Source: Snodgrassella sp945267035 (GTDB lineage: Bacteria; Pseudomonadota; Gammaproteobacteria; Burkholderiales; Neisseriaceae). Taken from it: 64,000 bases of DNA. The position numbers were made by a program, and so were the translations under genes. Each line of letters begins with the position of its first letter. The first letter of the stretch is position 1. The notes below the pieces were generated by a model. It worked only from the letters and a program-made list of their open reading frames with translations, searched no databases and had not been told where the DNA came from. Of this stretch, positions 1 to 9,182 are shown in pieces. The stretch covers positions 1,178,001 to 1,242,000 of the forward strand of contig NZ_JAFNPF010000001.1 of NCBI RefSeq assembly GCF_026535915.1. Direction: 5' to 3'.

Positions 1-1
1 T

Positions 2-1066
2 AATAGTGAAGCCGTCAATAAAATCAATTCTCGTTACCAGACTCGTAATTATGTTGGTGCTGCAATCGGATGGGAGGTGGATATATTTGGGCGCATACGT
101 CACGGAGTTGCTGCCAATTCAGCGCGTTATGAACAAAGCGTTGAAGAGGCTGATGGGGTAAGGTTGAGTATATCAACTGAAATTGTGCGTAGTTATTTTG
201 GCTTAAGCAGCGCACAACACGAATTACAAGCACAACAACAAATCATCAAAAATCTGCTTGCCATGCGTAATGTGGTGACCAGACGGGTGCAAGCCGGTGA
301 TTTACCTCGGATTGAAATCGAGTCAATCGATGCACGACTGCAGACAGCTCAGGCTATCATACCGGAAATTGAAGCACGGATTCAGGCAAATTTACTGGCG
401 TTAAGTATCCTGACCGGCGGACAGCCGGATAAACAAATGCAGTTGGGTGCAGCTGTTGTGGCATTACCGTCTTTACCGGATATACCTGTTGGCAAACCAG
501 CTGATATTTTGCGTCGGCGTCCGGATATTCGTGCCGCTGAGCGTCAGCTTGCTGTAAGCAATGCAGAGCTGGGTGCAGCGATTGCGGAACAATTTCCTAA
601 ACTCGCTATCAATGCAAGTGGTGGCTTTGATGCTTTGTCTTCAGCTCGGTTAATACAGGCAGCCAATCAAAGTTGGTCTGTGGTGCCTTTTATTTCCTGG
701 CGTATTCTGGACGGGGGTAAGGTAAAAGCTGAAATACATGCTGCTAAAGCCAGAGAAAAAATGGCTGCATTACACTATGAGCAAACTGTGCTGACTGCAT
801 TGAATGAAGCGGAAACGGCCATGAGTAATTATCATTATTACCGCCAAGGGGTAAAGTATTCTTCCAAGGCTGCACGTGCCGCACAGCAGATACTGCAAAG
901 TCAGCTCAGACGCTTTCAAGCTGGTGATATTTCTATGGCAGATTTGTTAGAAGCGCAAAGGAATTTTGCTCAGGCTGAATATTCTTATGCTGTGGCTTAT
1001 GGTCATGCCACACGGGCAATGGTTGATGTGATTAAAGCTTTGGGTGGTGGCTTGCAACAATCATAG
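2..1066 (+). CDS. Outer-membrane efflux channel, TolC/OprM/MtrE (NodT) family, C-terminal part
   Basis: The frame is open from the window's first bases, so the gene starts upstream and only about 354 C-terminal residues are visible. The fragment begins just before the family's conserved W-E-x-D-x-F-G-R segment (GWEVDIFGR, near 71-97) and contains the typical D-I-L-R-R-R-P-D-I-R-A-A-E-R segment that opens the second structural repeat. Such proteins form trimeric outer-membrane channels with a periplasmic alpha-barrel and export drugs or other substrates for RND or ABC pumps. The pump genes, normally upstream, lie outside the window, so the substrate cannot be named. The end is intact, with stop TAG at 1064. 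No good terminator follows; a short hairpin at 1330-1348 is the nearest candidate. Confidence 0.9.
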   Translation, partial: NSEAVNKINSRYQTRNYVGAAIGWEVDIFGRIRHGVAANSARYEQSVEEADGVRLSISTEIVRSYFGLSSAQHELQAQQQIIKNLLAMRNVVTRRVQAGDLPRIEIESIDARLQTAQAIIPEIEARIQANLLALSILTGGQPDKQMQLGAAVVALPSLPDIPVGKPADILRRRPDIRAAERQLAVSNAELGAAIAEQFPKLAINASGGFDALSSARLIQAANQSWSVVPFISWRILDGGKVKAEIHAAKAREKMAALHYEQTVLTALNEAETAMSNYHYYRQGVKYSSKAARAAQQILQSQLRRFQAGDISMADLLEAQRNFAQAEYSYAVAYGHATRAMVDVIKALGGGLQQS

Positions 1067-1451
1067 GAATGAAAATTTTTTGCACATTTGGTGATGATTA
1101 GAAGATTAAAAATAACGATAACTGTGCTTGAAAACCAATTTTTACTCTATTTTTAGTTACAACGTTTAGTAGATTGAGGAAAGTAGTGCATTATTGGGCT
1201 AATTACCGTCAACCAAGTTAAATTAGCCAAAGCAGGTAATTTTACAAACAAGTTTTAAATCTTTGGCGGATCCAGAGTATTTATCTACAAACAAAGAAAT
1301 AACTTGCGATCATCCAAAAACGATGAAGGCCTAAAAGTCACTTTTAGGTTAATTTATATTAAAATGATATTGATTTCTTCGTTATGAACCAAAAGAATGG
1401 CAAATTAATATGAAGAATAAGTGTCGACCACAATAATGATAAGGTAATGTC
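1067..1451. other. Intergenic, no gene seen
   Basis: AT-rich spacer between the efflux channel and the lipoprotein gene. The only structure I see is a short perfect hairpin at 1330-1348 (8-base arms CCTAAAAG/CTTTTAGG, loop TCA) followed by an AT-rich stretch. It could be a weak terminator for the upstream gene. No open frame of credible composition was found. Confidence 0.5.
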
Positions 1452-2141
1452 ATGTTGAATACCACCAAGATAATGCTTCTCAATTTTTTCATTATCTTCA
1501 ATTTGATGATAGTTGGCTGTCAATCCAATATTGATCATTTTTATCATGAAGATAGCACAACGGGTGCCATTGTTGAAATTCCAGTTACTTCGGTAAAACC
1601 CATTATTTATAATTTATATGAATACCAAGGTAATTTAGTGATTGCGGATGAATACGATCAAGCATTACCAGATAAAAAGGGGCGAGATATTGTATATAGA
1701 AAAAAGCTGGGTTATTTCTTACATGAAAAAATAGATGATGTTAATTTAAATCAGATAGTTGATCGAAATTCATATAGCGAATTAATACCCAATGTTTTGT
1801 ATAAAGATAAGAATCATATTTATTTTATTCGTAAAGAAGGTGGCTGTGTTTTATGTTTGAAAAATTTAGCATTAAATCCTGATAACATCAGAATATATGA
1901 TGATGAATTTATTGGTGATAATAAAAGATTATTTTGTCTCTATAATGGTAATGAGATAACGGTCAAATCAGTATCAGATTTTAAAACTTACAAAACCTCT
2001 GAGGGGCATGTATTTGGGATCAGTGGTCACAACATATATTCTCAGTGTGAGGCATATGACCTTCAACAATTTCAAAATACTTTTGATTTTATCTCCCCGA
2101 AAGATAGGACAGCGATTACAAAATTACTAGAAGGTAAATAG
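1452..2141 (+). CDS. Putative lipoprotein with a DKNYY-like segment
   Basis: A 229-residue protein with a lipoprotein signal: a hydrophobic stretch (residues about 8-22) ending in I-V-G-C, with Cys23 the expected lipidated residue. Near residues 117-126 it reads Y-K-D-K-N-H-I-Y-F-I, which resembles the core of DKNYY-family domains, small repeats of unknown function in secreted or surface proteins. A GGCVLC motif at about 131-136 adds two cysteines. An AAGG sits about 10 bases before the ATG. The gene stands alone between spacers and is more AT-rich than the housekeeping genes around it, consistent with accessory origin. The family assignment is a pattern match by eye; the function is unknown. 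Confidence 0.55.
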   Translation: MLNTTKIMLLNFFIIFNLMIVGCQSNIDHFYHEDSTTGAIVEIPVTSVKPIIYNLYEYQGNLVIADEYDQALPDKKGRDIVYRKKLGYFLHEKIDDVNLNQIVDRNSYSELIPNVLYKDKNHIYFIRKEGGCVLCLKNLALNPDNIRIYDDEFIGDNKRLFCLYNGNEITVKSVSDFKTYKTSEGHVFGISGHNIYSQCEAYDLQQFQNTFDFISPKDRTAITKLLEGK

Positions 2142-2457
2142 CTATTAGGCAAAAAATATATCTGTTCAGGTTCTTTAGTTTTGCTGCAGATCATTACATT
2201 TAATATACATCACAAAATATTGTTTAAACCTTTAAGTTCATAGATTTATTGGTAATATATGGTGTAGCTGACAGAGAATGATAAAAAAGTCTGAAGTAAT
2301 ATAATTTGATCTAACAAGACCAGTTACAACCTTTTCAGGCAAATGGAGATCTGTATCTGCTATTTTTAGGCATGAGTTATTTAGCTAGGTATAAGTTAAA
2401 TGGTTGATATTTCACTGCTAAAATTAGCTAATATGATTTTTGCTTGAACTCGAGTAT
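2142..2457. other. Intergenic, no gene seen
   Basis: AT-rich spacer between two convergent genes (the lipoprotein on plus and amiC on minus). I see no convincing terminator hairpin and no credible open frame. Confidence 0.4.
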
Positions 2458-3768
2458 TTAGCGACGAGCCAAAACTGCCGTGGATAAGTAATCTTTAATT
2501 CCAGAAGAGATTGAATTGGCAAGTTTTAGGCGAAAATCATTCGATGACAACAGTCGTTCTTCTCCTGGATTGGAGATAAATGCTGTTTCGACCAATATGG
2601 AAGGAATGTCCGGAGCTTTTAAAACGGCAAAATTGGCCTGATCGACACTGCCTTTGTGTAGTTTGTTGATTTGCCCTAAACGATTTAATACATCTTTGCC
2701 TAATTTCAGGCTGTCTTTAATGGTGGCTGTTTGGGTCAGGTCAAACAGGGTATTGTTGACATTCTTATCACTGGATAAGATGACGCCGCCAATGGCATCA
2801 GCAGCATTCTGGGTTTTGGCCAAATATTTAGCTGCTGCACTGGTTGCGCCTTTAGGGTTAAGGGCGTAAACGCCGGTGCCTTTGGCAGAAGGGTTGGTGA
2901 AAGCATCAGCATGAATAGACACGAAGACATCAGCTTTGAGGGAGCGAGCTTTGGCTACTCGTACGCCTAAGGGGATAAAAATGTCCTCATTGCGTGTCAT
3001 ATAAGTTTTGTAACCATAACCATCAAGTACTTTTTTCACTAAGCGACCTATTGCCAGTACAACATCTTTTTCCCGCAACCCGGAAGGACCGATGGCACCG
3101 GGATCTTCTCCACCATGTCCCGGGTCGATCATAATGATAGGTTGGCGTTTTGGTTTATTGGGTCTGCCAACAGAAGATTTTGAGTCATTTGTAGATTTCT
3201 CCGGTCTGTTGACGACCGGTGGGGTCGGTGCTGTAGCCTGAGCTTGACTGGTGCCGTCACTATTGATTTTGCCATGACTGTAATCTTGCAGTAACGCCAT
3301 CAATGGATCGTTTTTTTCCTGTTCAATGGCGACGGATTTGGTTGGATAAAGATCCACCACCAGACGGTTTTTGAAATTTGCTATAGGGGCTAAGGAAAAA
3401 ACTTGCGGGTTAACAGTGGTTTTTAAATCCATCACTATGCGAATAGTTTCAGGATTGAACTGCCCAATGCGTACACTACTGATATAGGGATCACGTGGCA
3501 GCACCTTCTTACCCAATTCCTGCAACACCTGATTGGTGGCACCACCCTGAATGTCGATAACCAGCCGGTCGGGATTTTTTAATTGAAAATATTTAAATTG
3601 AATCGGTGTAGTTGATTCTAGAGTCATGCGCGTGTAGGCATTTGCCGGCCAGATACGTGAGGCAACGATATCAGCACCTTTTGAATTGGCTCGAGCCATA
3701 GGTGTCAAACTGATCAAAAGGGTGCCGGTTGAGGCGAGCAAAAGGGTACGACGGCTGATAGTAGGCAT
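2458..3768 (-). CDS. amiC: N-acetylmuramoyl-L-alanine amidase AmiC
   Basis: Periplasmic zinc amidase that cleaves the amide bond between MurNAc and the stem peptide, needed for daughter-cell separation. The 436-residue protein starts with a twin-arginine signal (S-R-R-T-L-L-L, residues 5-11, cleavage after about 27). An AMIN domain for septal targeting follows (about 34-142), then a Pro/Ser/Thr-rich linker (about 150-210) and an Amidase_3 domain (about 211-430). Zinc ligands are visible as His218 (DPGHGG), Glu233 (LREKDV) and His286 (SIHADAF), with catalytic Glu394 (ILVETAF). It begins 2 bases after the tsaE stop, so the two are almost certainly cotranscribed, an arrangement common in proteobacteria. 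The Tat signal matches AmiC rather than the Sec-dependent AmiB. Confidence 0.93.
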   Translation of the reverse strand: MPTISRRTLLLASTGTLLISLTPMARANSKGADIVASRIWPANAYTRMTLESTTPIQFKYFQLKNPDRLVIDIQGGATNQVLQELGKKVLPRDPYISSVRIGQFNPETIRIVMDLKTTVNPQVFSLAPIANFKNRLVVDLYPTKSVAIEQEKNDPLMALLQDYSHGKINSDGTSQAQATAPTPPVVNRPEKSTNDSKSSVGRPNKPKRQPIIMIDPGHGGEDPGAIGPSGLREKDVVLAIGRLVKKVLDGYGYKTYMTRNEDIFIPLGVRVAKARSLKADVFVSIHADAFTNPSAKGTGVYALNPKGATSAAAKYLAKTQNAADAIGGVILSSDKNVNNTLFDLTQTATIKDSLKLGKDVLNRLGQINKLHKGSVDQANFAVLKAPDIPSILVETAFISNPGEERLLSSNDFRLKLANSISSGIKDYLSTAVLARR

Positions 3769-3770
3769 AA

Positions 3771-4241
3771 TTATTTGATAATAGGAGCTAAAGTTTGTTT
3801 ACCATGATCGCTCACAGCAATAAATTGTACCTGACGACCCTGTGCAATGGTCATCATGTTTAAAATAATATCCGGTTCAGGCACATAGCCTTCACCCTGT
3901 AGGGGCCATTCAATCAAGCTGATGCTGTTTGAATCAATCAGCTCATCCAATCCTGCATCCAACCATTCTTCCGGCGTCTGAAAACGATATAAATCAAAAT
4001 GATTTACGTTAAATTGCGCAAAAGAATAACTTTCAACGATATTGTAGGTTGGGCTTTTCACCGCGCCATGATGACCTAGAGCAAGCAGCAGTCCGCGGGT
4101 AAGGGTGGTTTTCCCCGCACCCAGATCGCCTTGCAGCCAGATAATCAATGGAGCATTGATGTGCGTGGCTAAATCTGCTCCAAGATTGAGAGTTTCCGCC
4201 TCACTGCGCAAAATGACTGCATAATTTTCTGTGTCAAGCAT
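3771..4241 (-). CDS. tsaE: tRNA threonylcarbamoyladenosine biosynthesis ATPase TsaE
   Basis: P-loop ATPase that works with TsaB and TsaD to attach threonylcarbamoyl to A37 of ANN-decoding tRNAs. The 156-residue length is normal for the family. Walker A is GDLGAGKTT (residues 38-46). The S-P-T-Y motif (63-66) and the H-F-D-L-Y-R segment (81-86), both typical of TsaE, follow, and Glu-Trp (111-112) closes the core. The ATG at 4241 has no strong Shine-Dalgarno sequence. amiC follows 2 bases downstream in the same direction. Confidence 0.93.
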   Translation of the reverse strand: MLDTENYAVILRSEAETLNLGADLATHINAPLIIWLQGDLGAGKTTLTRGLLLALGHHGAVKSPTYNIVESYSFAQFNVNHFDLYRFQTPEEWLDAGLDELIDSNSISLIEWPLQGEGYVPEPDIILNMMTIAQGRQVQFIAVSDHGKQTLAPIIK

Positions 4242-4434
4242 AATGTATTTTAAATAAATAAACAGTTTATTATGCGATAAAGTTTGGGTTAACGAAAGAC
4301 AGAGCAGTTCGGTTAGTTAAGAAATACCAGCTATTTTGCGAATATTAACATATTTTGTTTGCTACTAACAGTTGCCCTAATTGTGATGAAAATGATGGGA
4401 TTTAACATAGTTATCAGTTTTTATTTAGGGTAAA

Positions 4435-4443
4435 TGCTATAAT
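4435..4443 (+). promoter_or_regulatory. Extended -10 promoter upstream of murI
   Basis: TGCTATAAT, a perfect -10 box with the extended TG motif, lies 75 bases upstream of the murI start in the divergent spacer between tsaE and murI. No good -35 box is present at normal spacing, which is typical of extended -10 promoters. Assigned by pattern only. Confidence 0.55.
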
Positions 4444-4518
4444 TCTCCTTTTTAACCCTTAGATACGTACTGGCAAATGCAGTATAAATTTGCTGGGTAT
4501 TAAAACTGTATATAATCA

Positions 4519-5328
4519 ATGACTGCAATACAACAAAGACCGATTGGTGTATTTGATTCGGGTGTGGGCGGATTGACGGTAGTCCGTGCTTTGATGGAAC
4601 GACTACCTAATGAAAATATTGTCTATTTTGGCGACACGGCTCGGGTACCCTATGGCGTTAAATCACGCCATACCATTGAACTTTATACTGAGCAGATTGT
4701 CACTTATCTGCTTGAGCACGATGTTAAGGCTTTAGTGGTGGCTTGTAACACCATTGCGGCGGTCGCTAGAGAGAAGGTGCGTCAGCTAGCTGGTGATATG
4801 CCGGTTTTAGATGTTATTGCTGCTGGTGCTCAGGCAGCATTGCAGAGCACTCAAAACAATCACATTGGTGTGATTGCCACCAGTACAACGGTTAACAGCA
4901 ATGCCTATGCGCGTGCTATCCATAGCCAAAACCCCAACACTCGGGTATTTTCTCAAGCTTGTCCTTTATTGGTGCCATTGGTAGAAGAAGGCTGGCTAGA
5001 TCATGAAGTTACTCGATTGACTGCACGTGAATATCTCAAGCCGATTCTGGCTGAAAATGTGGATACTCTGGTATTAGGATGCACGCATTACCCGTTATTG
5101 AAACCGTTAATCAAACAGGAAGCACCAGAACTTAAACTGGTTGATTCAGCCATCACGACCGCTGAAGCCACCGCTGAAGCTTTGTATCGTAGTCAGTTGG
5201 CTAATCCCAATCATAATGGTGCTGACTATCGTTTTTATGTCAGTGATATACCGCTGCGTTTTCAAACCATTGGTGAGCGTTTTCTCGGGCGCAGTTTGGA
5301 ACAGCTGGAAATGGTTTCGTTGGGCTGA
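4519..5328 (+). CDS. murI: Glutamate racemase MurI
   Basis: Cytoplasmic enzyme that converts L-glutamate to D-glutamate for peptidoglycan. The 269 residues show the full family signature: G-V-F-D-S-G-V-G-G-L-T at 10-20 with Asp13 and Ser14, first catalytic Cys76 in V-A-C-N-T, and second catalytic Cys188 in L-G-C-T-H-Y-P. It is the first gene of a closely spaced plus-strand run (murI, purN, DUF3108 protein, methyltransferase, grxD), with purN 26 bases downstream. The start is preceded by only a weak ribosome-binding site, but the protein begins in register with other MurI proteins. Confidence 0.95.
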   Translation: MTAIQQRPIGVFDSGVGGLTVVRALMERLPNENIVYFGDTARVPYGVKSRHTIELYTEQIVTYLLEHDVKALVVACNTIAAVAREKVRQLAGDMPVLDVIAAGAQAALQSTQNNHIGVIATSTTVNSNAYARAIHSQNPNTRVFSQACPLLVPLVEEGWLDHEVTRLTAREYLKPILAENVDTLVLGCTHYPLLKPLIKQEAPELKLVDSAITTAEATAEALYRSQLANPNHNGADYRFYVSDIPLRFQTIGERFLGRSLEQLEMVSLG

Positions 5329-5354
5329 TTGGCTTAACCGATGATGGACTAATC

Positions 5355-5984
5355 ATGAAGAAAAAGATTGTAGTGCTGATTTCTGGTCGCGGCAGTAATT
5401 TACAAGCTGTGTTTAATGCAAATATCAGTGGTGCTGAAATTGTTGCCGTGATCAGTAATCGCAGCGATGCTCAAGGCCTGAAATGGGCAGAACAACATGG
5501 TTTGACAACACACGTTGTTGAGCATCAGCAATATACTCAACGAGAGGCTTTTGATGCCGCTTTAATGCAGTTTATTGATCACTATCAACCTGATTTGGTA
5601 TTGTTGGCCGGATTTATGCGCATTTTGTCGCCAGCATTTTGCCTGCATTATGCCGAAAGATTGATTAATATCCATCCTTCTTTATTGCCAGCCTTTCCTG
5701 GCTTGCATACCCATCAGCGGGCTTTGGAAAGTGGCTGTCGGGTAGCTGGCTGTACTATTCACTTTGTTACCCCAGATCTGGATTGTGGTCCAATCATCGC
5801 TCAAGGAGTGGTGACAGTGCGGGATGATGATACTGTTGAATCCTTGGCACACAGAGTTTTGCAGGTTGAACACCAGCTATTGCCTCAAGCTGTGGCTGAC
5901 TTTATTGCAGACAAACTGAGTATTGATGGCAATCGGGTACGGCGCAAGGATGCGGCTACAGAAATTAACTGTTTATTAAATTAA
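5355..5984 (+). CDS. purN: Phosphoribosylglycinamide formyltransferase PurN
   Basis: Transfers a formyl group from 10-formyl-tetrahydrofolate to GAR in purine synthesis. The 209 residues open with the nucleotide-binding G-R-G-S-N-L motif (11-16). The catalytic triad is visible as Asn105 and His107 (I-N-I-H-P-S-L-L-P) and Asp143 (D-L-D-C-G-P). Length and motif order are standard. It lies 26 bases after murI and 18 bases before the DUF3108 gene, suggesting one transcript. Confidence 0.95.
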   Translation: MKKKIVVLISGRGSNLQAVFNANISGAEIVAVISNRSDAQGLKWAEQHGLTTHVVEHQQYTQREAFDAALMQFIDHYQPDLVLLAGFMRILSPAFCLHYAERLINIHPSLLPAFPGLHTHQRALESGCRVAGCTIHFVTPDLDCGPIIAQGVVTVRDDDTVESLAHRVLQVEHQLLPQAVADFIADKLSIDGNRVRRKDAATEINCLLN

Positions 5985-6002
5985 TAGTTTGAGGAATATT
6001 TT

Positions 6003-6683
6003 ATGTTAAAAGCATGGTTTAATGCTTTTTGCTTTTCGCTGCTGATGTTGGTCGCCATAGCAACCAAAGCAGCAACTTTACCCCAGCAGGCTAAACTACA
6101 CTATGTTGATAATCATGGTATACCGGTTAATATGGATTTTAGCCAGCAAAATAATCACTACCGCATAGATGTCAGTTTAAATTTTATTTTTTATCATCTA
6201 AATTTTGTCTCCACTGGTACCGTATCGGGCAATACACTGACTCCGTTATCTTATGTAGATACCCGTCAAGGCAAGCCGTATGCATACGCAGTGTTTAATC
6301 AACAAACAGTTCAGTTTGGCAAAAATAATGCGGATGCACAACATGTTCAAGTAGATGGACCGGTATACGATATGTTTGCTTTGGGTTGGCAATTAGGCGT
6401 CAATGAGGGGCAATTAGCTAAAAATACTTATCTGACTAACGGCAAAAAAATTTATCCGCTGAAAGATATCAGTTTTATTGGTCAACAACCATTATCCATT
6501 AATAATCAGCTGACCAACATCAGCCTGTATCGACTGAATCGCGGTGATGATGTGGTCGAATATGCTTTTGCACCAAGTTTAAATGGTATTCCGGTGCGAA
6601 TCAGTTATATGGATAATGGTAAAATCTATACTTTGCACTTAAAAAGTGGATTAATTGATGGAAAAGCTATAAAGACACTATGA
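6003..6683 (+). CDS. Secreted DUF3108-family protein
   Basis: A 226-residue protein with a clear Sec signal peptide (hydrophobic residues about 8-21, likely cleavage after T-K-A near residue 23). The rest is a beta-rich periplasmic-type sequence of the DUF3108 kind, which in Neisseriaceae and relatives is commonly found next to purN. An AGGA lies 6-9 bases before the ATG. It overlaps the following methyltransferase gene by 4 bases (ATGA), which implies translational coupling. The function is not known; the family call is from overall pattern and context. Confidence 0.75.
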   Translation: MLKAWFNAFCFSLLMLVAIATKAATLPQQAKLHYVDNHGIPVNMDFSQQNNHYRIDVSLNFIFYHLNFVSTGTVSGNTLTPLSYVDTRQGKPYAYAVFNQQTVQFGKNNADAQHVQVDGPVYDMFALGWQLGVNEGQLAKNTYLTNGKKIYPLKDISFIGQQPLSINNQLTNISLYRLNRGDDVVEYAFAPSLNGIPVRISYMDNGKIYTLHLKSGLIDGKAIKTL

Positions 6684-7945
6684 TTAATGCAGCACAACTC
6701 GATTTAACTGCAACTGTTTTAGCGCAGATTTTAACTTTCAAACAACCAAGCGATGTCGCTTTGTCGGCTTTTTTTCGTCGTGAACGTAAGCTTGGAGGCC
6801 GTGACCGGCATGAAATTGCTGAAACCGTTTTCGCTACATTACGGCACCTGCAAAAAATTCAGTCGGTTTTACCCAAGCCAGCACAACAACCTCGTTTGGC
6901 CGCTCTGGCTGCCTTGGTGTTTGGGCGTGGGCTCAGTGTCCATGCGTTAAAAGAGCTATGTAGTGAAGATGAAGCGCAATGGTTAGTGAACTTAAAAGCG
7001 CAAAAGGAAACTTTTAGCTCAGACATTTGCACGGCAGCAGAATTGCCTCTATGGTTAATTGATTGCCTGAAAGACCAAGGCTGGTGCCAACAGGACATTT
7101 TGGAGTATGGTCGCAGTATGCTGCAGCCAGCACCTTTAGATTTAAGGGTCAATACGCTGAAGGGCAAAAGAGATAAAGTGCTTAAACAGTTGCAAGATGA
7201 GGGTCTGCGAGCTGAAGCCACGCCATACTCACCTTGGGGAATTCGTCTCTTTGATAAGCCTGCTTTAAATCGTCATCCCCTTTTTTTAGATGGCGTGTTG
7301 GAAGTTCAAGACGAAGGCAGCCAGCTGTTGGCGCTATTAACTGGTGTTAAACGTGGACAACTGGCGGTGGATTTTTGCGCCGGTGCCGGCGGAAAAACAC
7401 TGGCGATGGGTGCAATGATGGCGGGAAGTGGTCGATTGTATGCTTTTGATGTCGCTGAGAAACGTTTAGCCAATCTGAAGCCACGCATGATACGAGCAGG
7501 TTTAACAAACATTCATCCGCAGCGCATCGATACAGAATTCGACCAACGTTTAGCACGACTAAAACAGAAAGCAGATTGTGTATTGGTTGATGCCCCATGC
7601 TCAGGATTGGGTACTTTGCGTCGCAATCCAGATCTGAAATATCGCCAGAATCAAACTAATGTTACCGCTTTGTGTCAACAGCAGCAGTCCATTTTACAAG
7701 CGGCATCAGAGCTGGTTAAAGACGGTGGACGCTTAGTTTACGCTACATGTAGTATTCTGGATGTGGAAAATCAACGGCAAATTGTTGAATTTTTAGAAAA
7801 TAATTCACAGTGGCAGATTGAGCCTGCACAAGAATTACTCAAAAACATACCCTTGCCCGCAGCAGACAGCCCATATTTACAGCTGAGCACGCGCCAGCAT
7901 CATACAGATGGTTTTTTTGCAGCCGTTCTGAAAAAGAATGCATAA
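6680..7945 (+). CDS. RsmB/NOP-family tRNA/rRNA cytosine-5 methyltransferase
   Basis: S-adenosylmethionine-dependent RNA m5C methyltransferase of 421 residues. The SAM-binding loop reads D-F-C-A-G-A-G-G-K-T. Motif IV (D-A-P-C-S-G-L-G-T-L-R-R) supplies Cys307 and motif VI (Y-A-T-C-S) supplies Cys357, the usual pair for product release and nucleophilic attack. The N-terminal region is a helical extension of the type seen in betaproteobacterial members, so 16S rRNA C967 (RsmB) is the likely but unproven target. The start overlaps the upstream gene by 4 bases. grxD begins 22 bases after the stop. Confidence 0.88.
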   Translation: MINAAQLDLTATVLAQILTFKQPSDVALSAFFRRERKLGGRDRHEIAETVFATLRHLQKIQSVLPKPAQQPRLAALAALVFGRGLSVHALKELCSEDEAQWLVNLKAQKETFSSDICTAAELPLWLIDCLKDQGWCQQDILEYGRSMLQPAPLDLRVNTLKGKRDKVLKQLQDEGLRAEATPYSPWGIRLFDKPALNRHPLFLDGVLEVQDEGSQLLALLTGVKRGQLAVDFCAGAGGKTLAMGAMMAGSGRLYAFDVAEKRLANLKPRMIRAGLTNIHPQRIDTEFDQRLARLKQKADCVLVDAPCSGLGTLRRNPDLKYRQNQTNVTALCQQQQSILQAASELVKDGGRLVYATCSILDVENQRQIVEFLENNSQWQIEPAQELLKNIPLPAADSPYLQLSTRQHHTDGFFAAVLKKNA

Positions 7946-7967
7946 ACTAAATAAGGAAAAACGATTT

Positions 7968-8279
7968 ATGAATACTCAAGAAAAAATCAAAGCAATTGTT
8001 ACAGAACATCCAGTTGTATTATTTATGAAAGGCACTCGCCAATTCCCTCAATGCGGGTTTTCATCTCGAGCTGTACAGATTCTTCAGGCTGCTGGACTCA
8101 AAGACTTTTTTACAGTCAATGTTTTGGAAGACGAATCCATCCGTCAAGGTATCAAAGAATTTGCTGATTGGCCAACCATTCCACAATTGTACGTGAATGG
8201 TGAATTTGTTGGCGGCTCAGATATTATGCTGGAAATGTATGAAGCTGGTGAACTACAAGAATTATTGCCAATTGCCTGA
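7968..8279 (+). CDS. grxD: Monothiol glutaredoxin Grx4/GrxD
   Basis: Small CGFS-type glutaredoxin (103 residues) that carries and delivers iron-sulfur clusters, usually with BolA partners. The active site is C29-G-F-S, preceded by K-G-T-R-Q-F-P-Q; the thioredoxin-fold T-I-P-Q-L-Y-V segment and G-G-S-D-I motif follow. An in-frame ATG exists 30 bases upstream (7938), but the start at 7968 is preceded by AAGGA at good spacing and gives the normal family length. It is the fifth gene of the murI run. Confidence 0.93.
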   Translation: MNTQEKIKAIVTEHPVVLFMKGTRQFPQCGFSSRAVQILQAAGLKDFFTVNVLEDESIRQGIKEFADWPTIPQLYVNGEFVGGSDIMLEMYEAGELQELLPIA

Positions 8280-8338
8280 AATTAAACTATAAAATAATTG
8301 AATCGTTCTTTTATTGTAACAAACCGATGGAACAAGCC

Positions 8339-8971
8339 ATGAAAATTACTGTGATTGATCACCCGCTGGTGAAACATAAATTGTCTTTAATGCGTGAAGA
8401 AGATTGTAGTACTTATCGATTTCGTACGCTGACAAAAGAACTGGCAAGATTGATGGCTTATGAAGCTTCTCGTGATTTCGATGTAGAAACCGTTAAAATG
8501 CAGGGCTGGTGTGGTGAGATTGACGCTTATCAAATTAAAGGAAAAACCGTAACCGTAGTACCGATTCTACGTGCTGGCTTGGGTATGCTGGATGGGGTGC
8601 TGGATTTGATTCCCACTGCTAAGATCAGCGTAGTCGGCTTGCAGCGCGACGAAGAAACACTGGAGCCTGTACCTTATTTTGAAAAATTTGTTAGTCAGAT
8701 GGACAAGCGTCCCGCTTTGATCATCGACCCGATGCTGGCAACTGGCGGATCCATGAATGCAACCATAGAGCTGCTTAAGAAAAAAGGTTGTAAAGACATT
8801 AAAGCTTTGGTATTGGTGGCCGCTCCAGAGGGTGTTAAAGCGGTTAATGAAGCTCATCCTGACGTCACCATTTATGCTGCAGCCTTAGACGATCATTTGG
8901 ATCAAAATGGCTATATCATTCCCGGATTGGGCGACGCTGGAGACAAAATCTTTGGCACCAAACACGGATAA
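8339..8971 (+). CDS. upp: Uracil phosphoribosyltransferase Upp
   Basis: Pyrimidine salvage enzyme making UMP from uracil and PRPP. The PRPP-binding loop D-P-M-L-A-T-G-G-S and the C-terminal uracil-binding G-D-A-G-D-K-I-F-G-T are both intact. Starting at 8339 gives 210 residues beginning M-K-I-T-V-I-D-H-P-L-V-K-H-K, in register with known Upp proteins, and a GGA lies about 8 bases upstream. An alternative in-frame ATG at 8327 would add four residues. A strong terminator follows immediately. Confidence 0.95.
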   Translation: MKITVIDHPLVKHKLSLMREEDCSTYRFRTLTKELARLMAYEASRDFDVETVKMQGWCGEIDAYQIKGKTVTVVPILRAGLGMLDGVLDLIPTAKISVVGLQRDEETLEPVPYFEKFVSQMDKRPALIIDPMLATGGSMNATIELLKKKGCKDIKALVLVAAPEGVKAVNEAHPDVTIYAAALDDHLDQNGYIIPGLGDAGDKIFGTKHG

Positions 8972-8973
8972 AA

Positions 8974-8996
8974 AAACCGGCTTTGCCGGTTTTTTA
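8974..8996 (+). terminator. Rho-independent terminator of upp
   Basis: Six-base GC-rich stem ACCGGC/GCCGGT with loop TTT, preceded by a run of A and followed by a run of T. It begins within the upp stop region and could act in both directions. Confidence 0.85.
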
Positions 8997-9182
8997 ATGT
9001 CCAATGACAAAGTGCCCATCAGAGAAGCGTGAATAATAGTCTAACTAGCATTAATACAAAATCTCAACTGTTACCAGATCACTTGTATTCAAACCGTGGT
9101 GCCAATACCAAATCTAAACAGCGTAGGCAGCTACAATAATGAACTGAACAAAGACTAAGTAAACTCAGGATTTGACCGTTGG

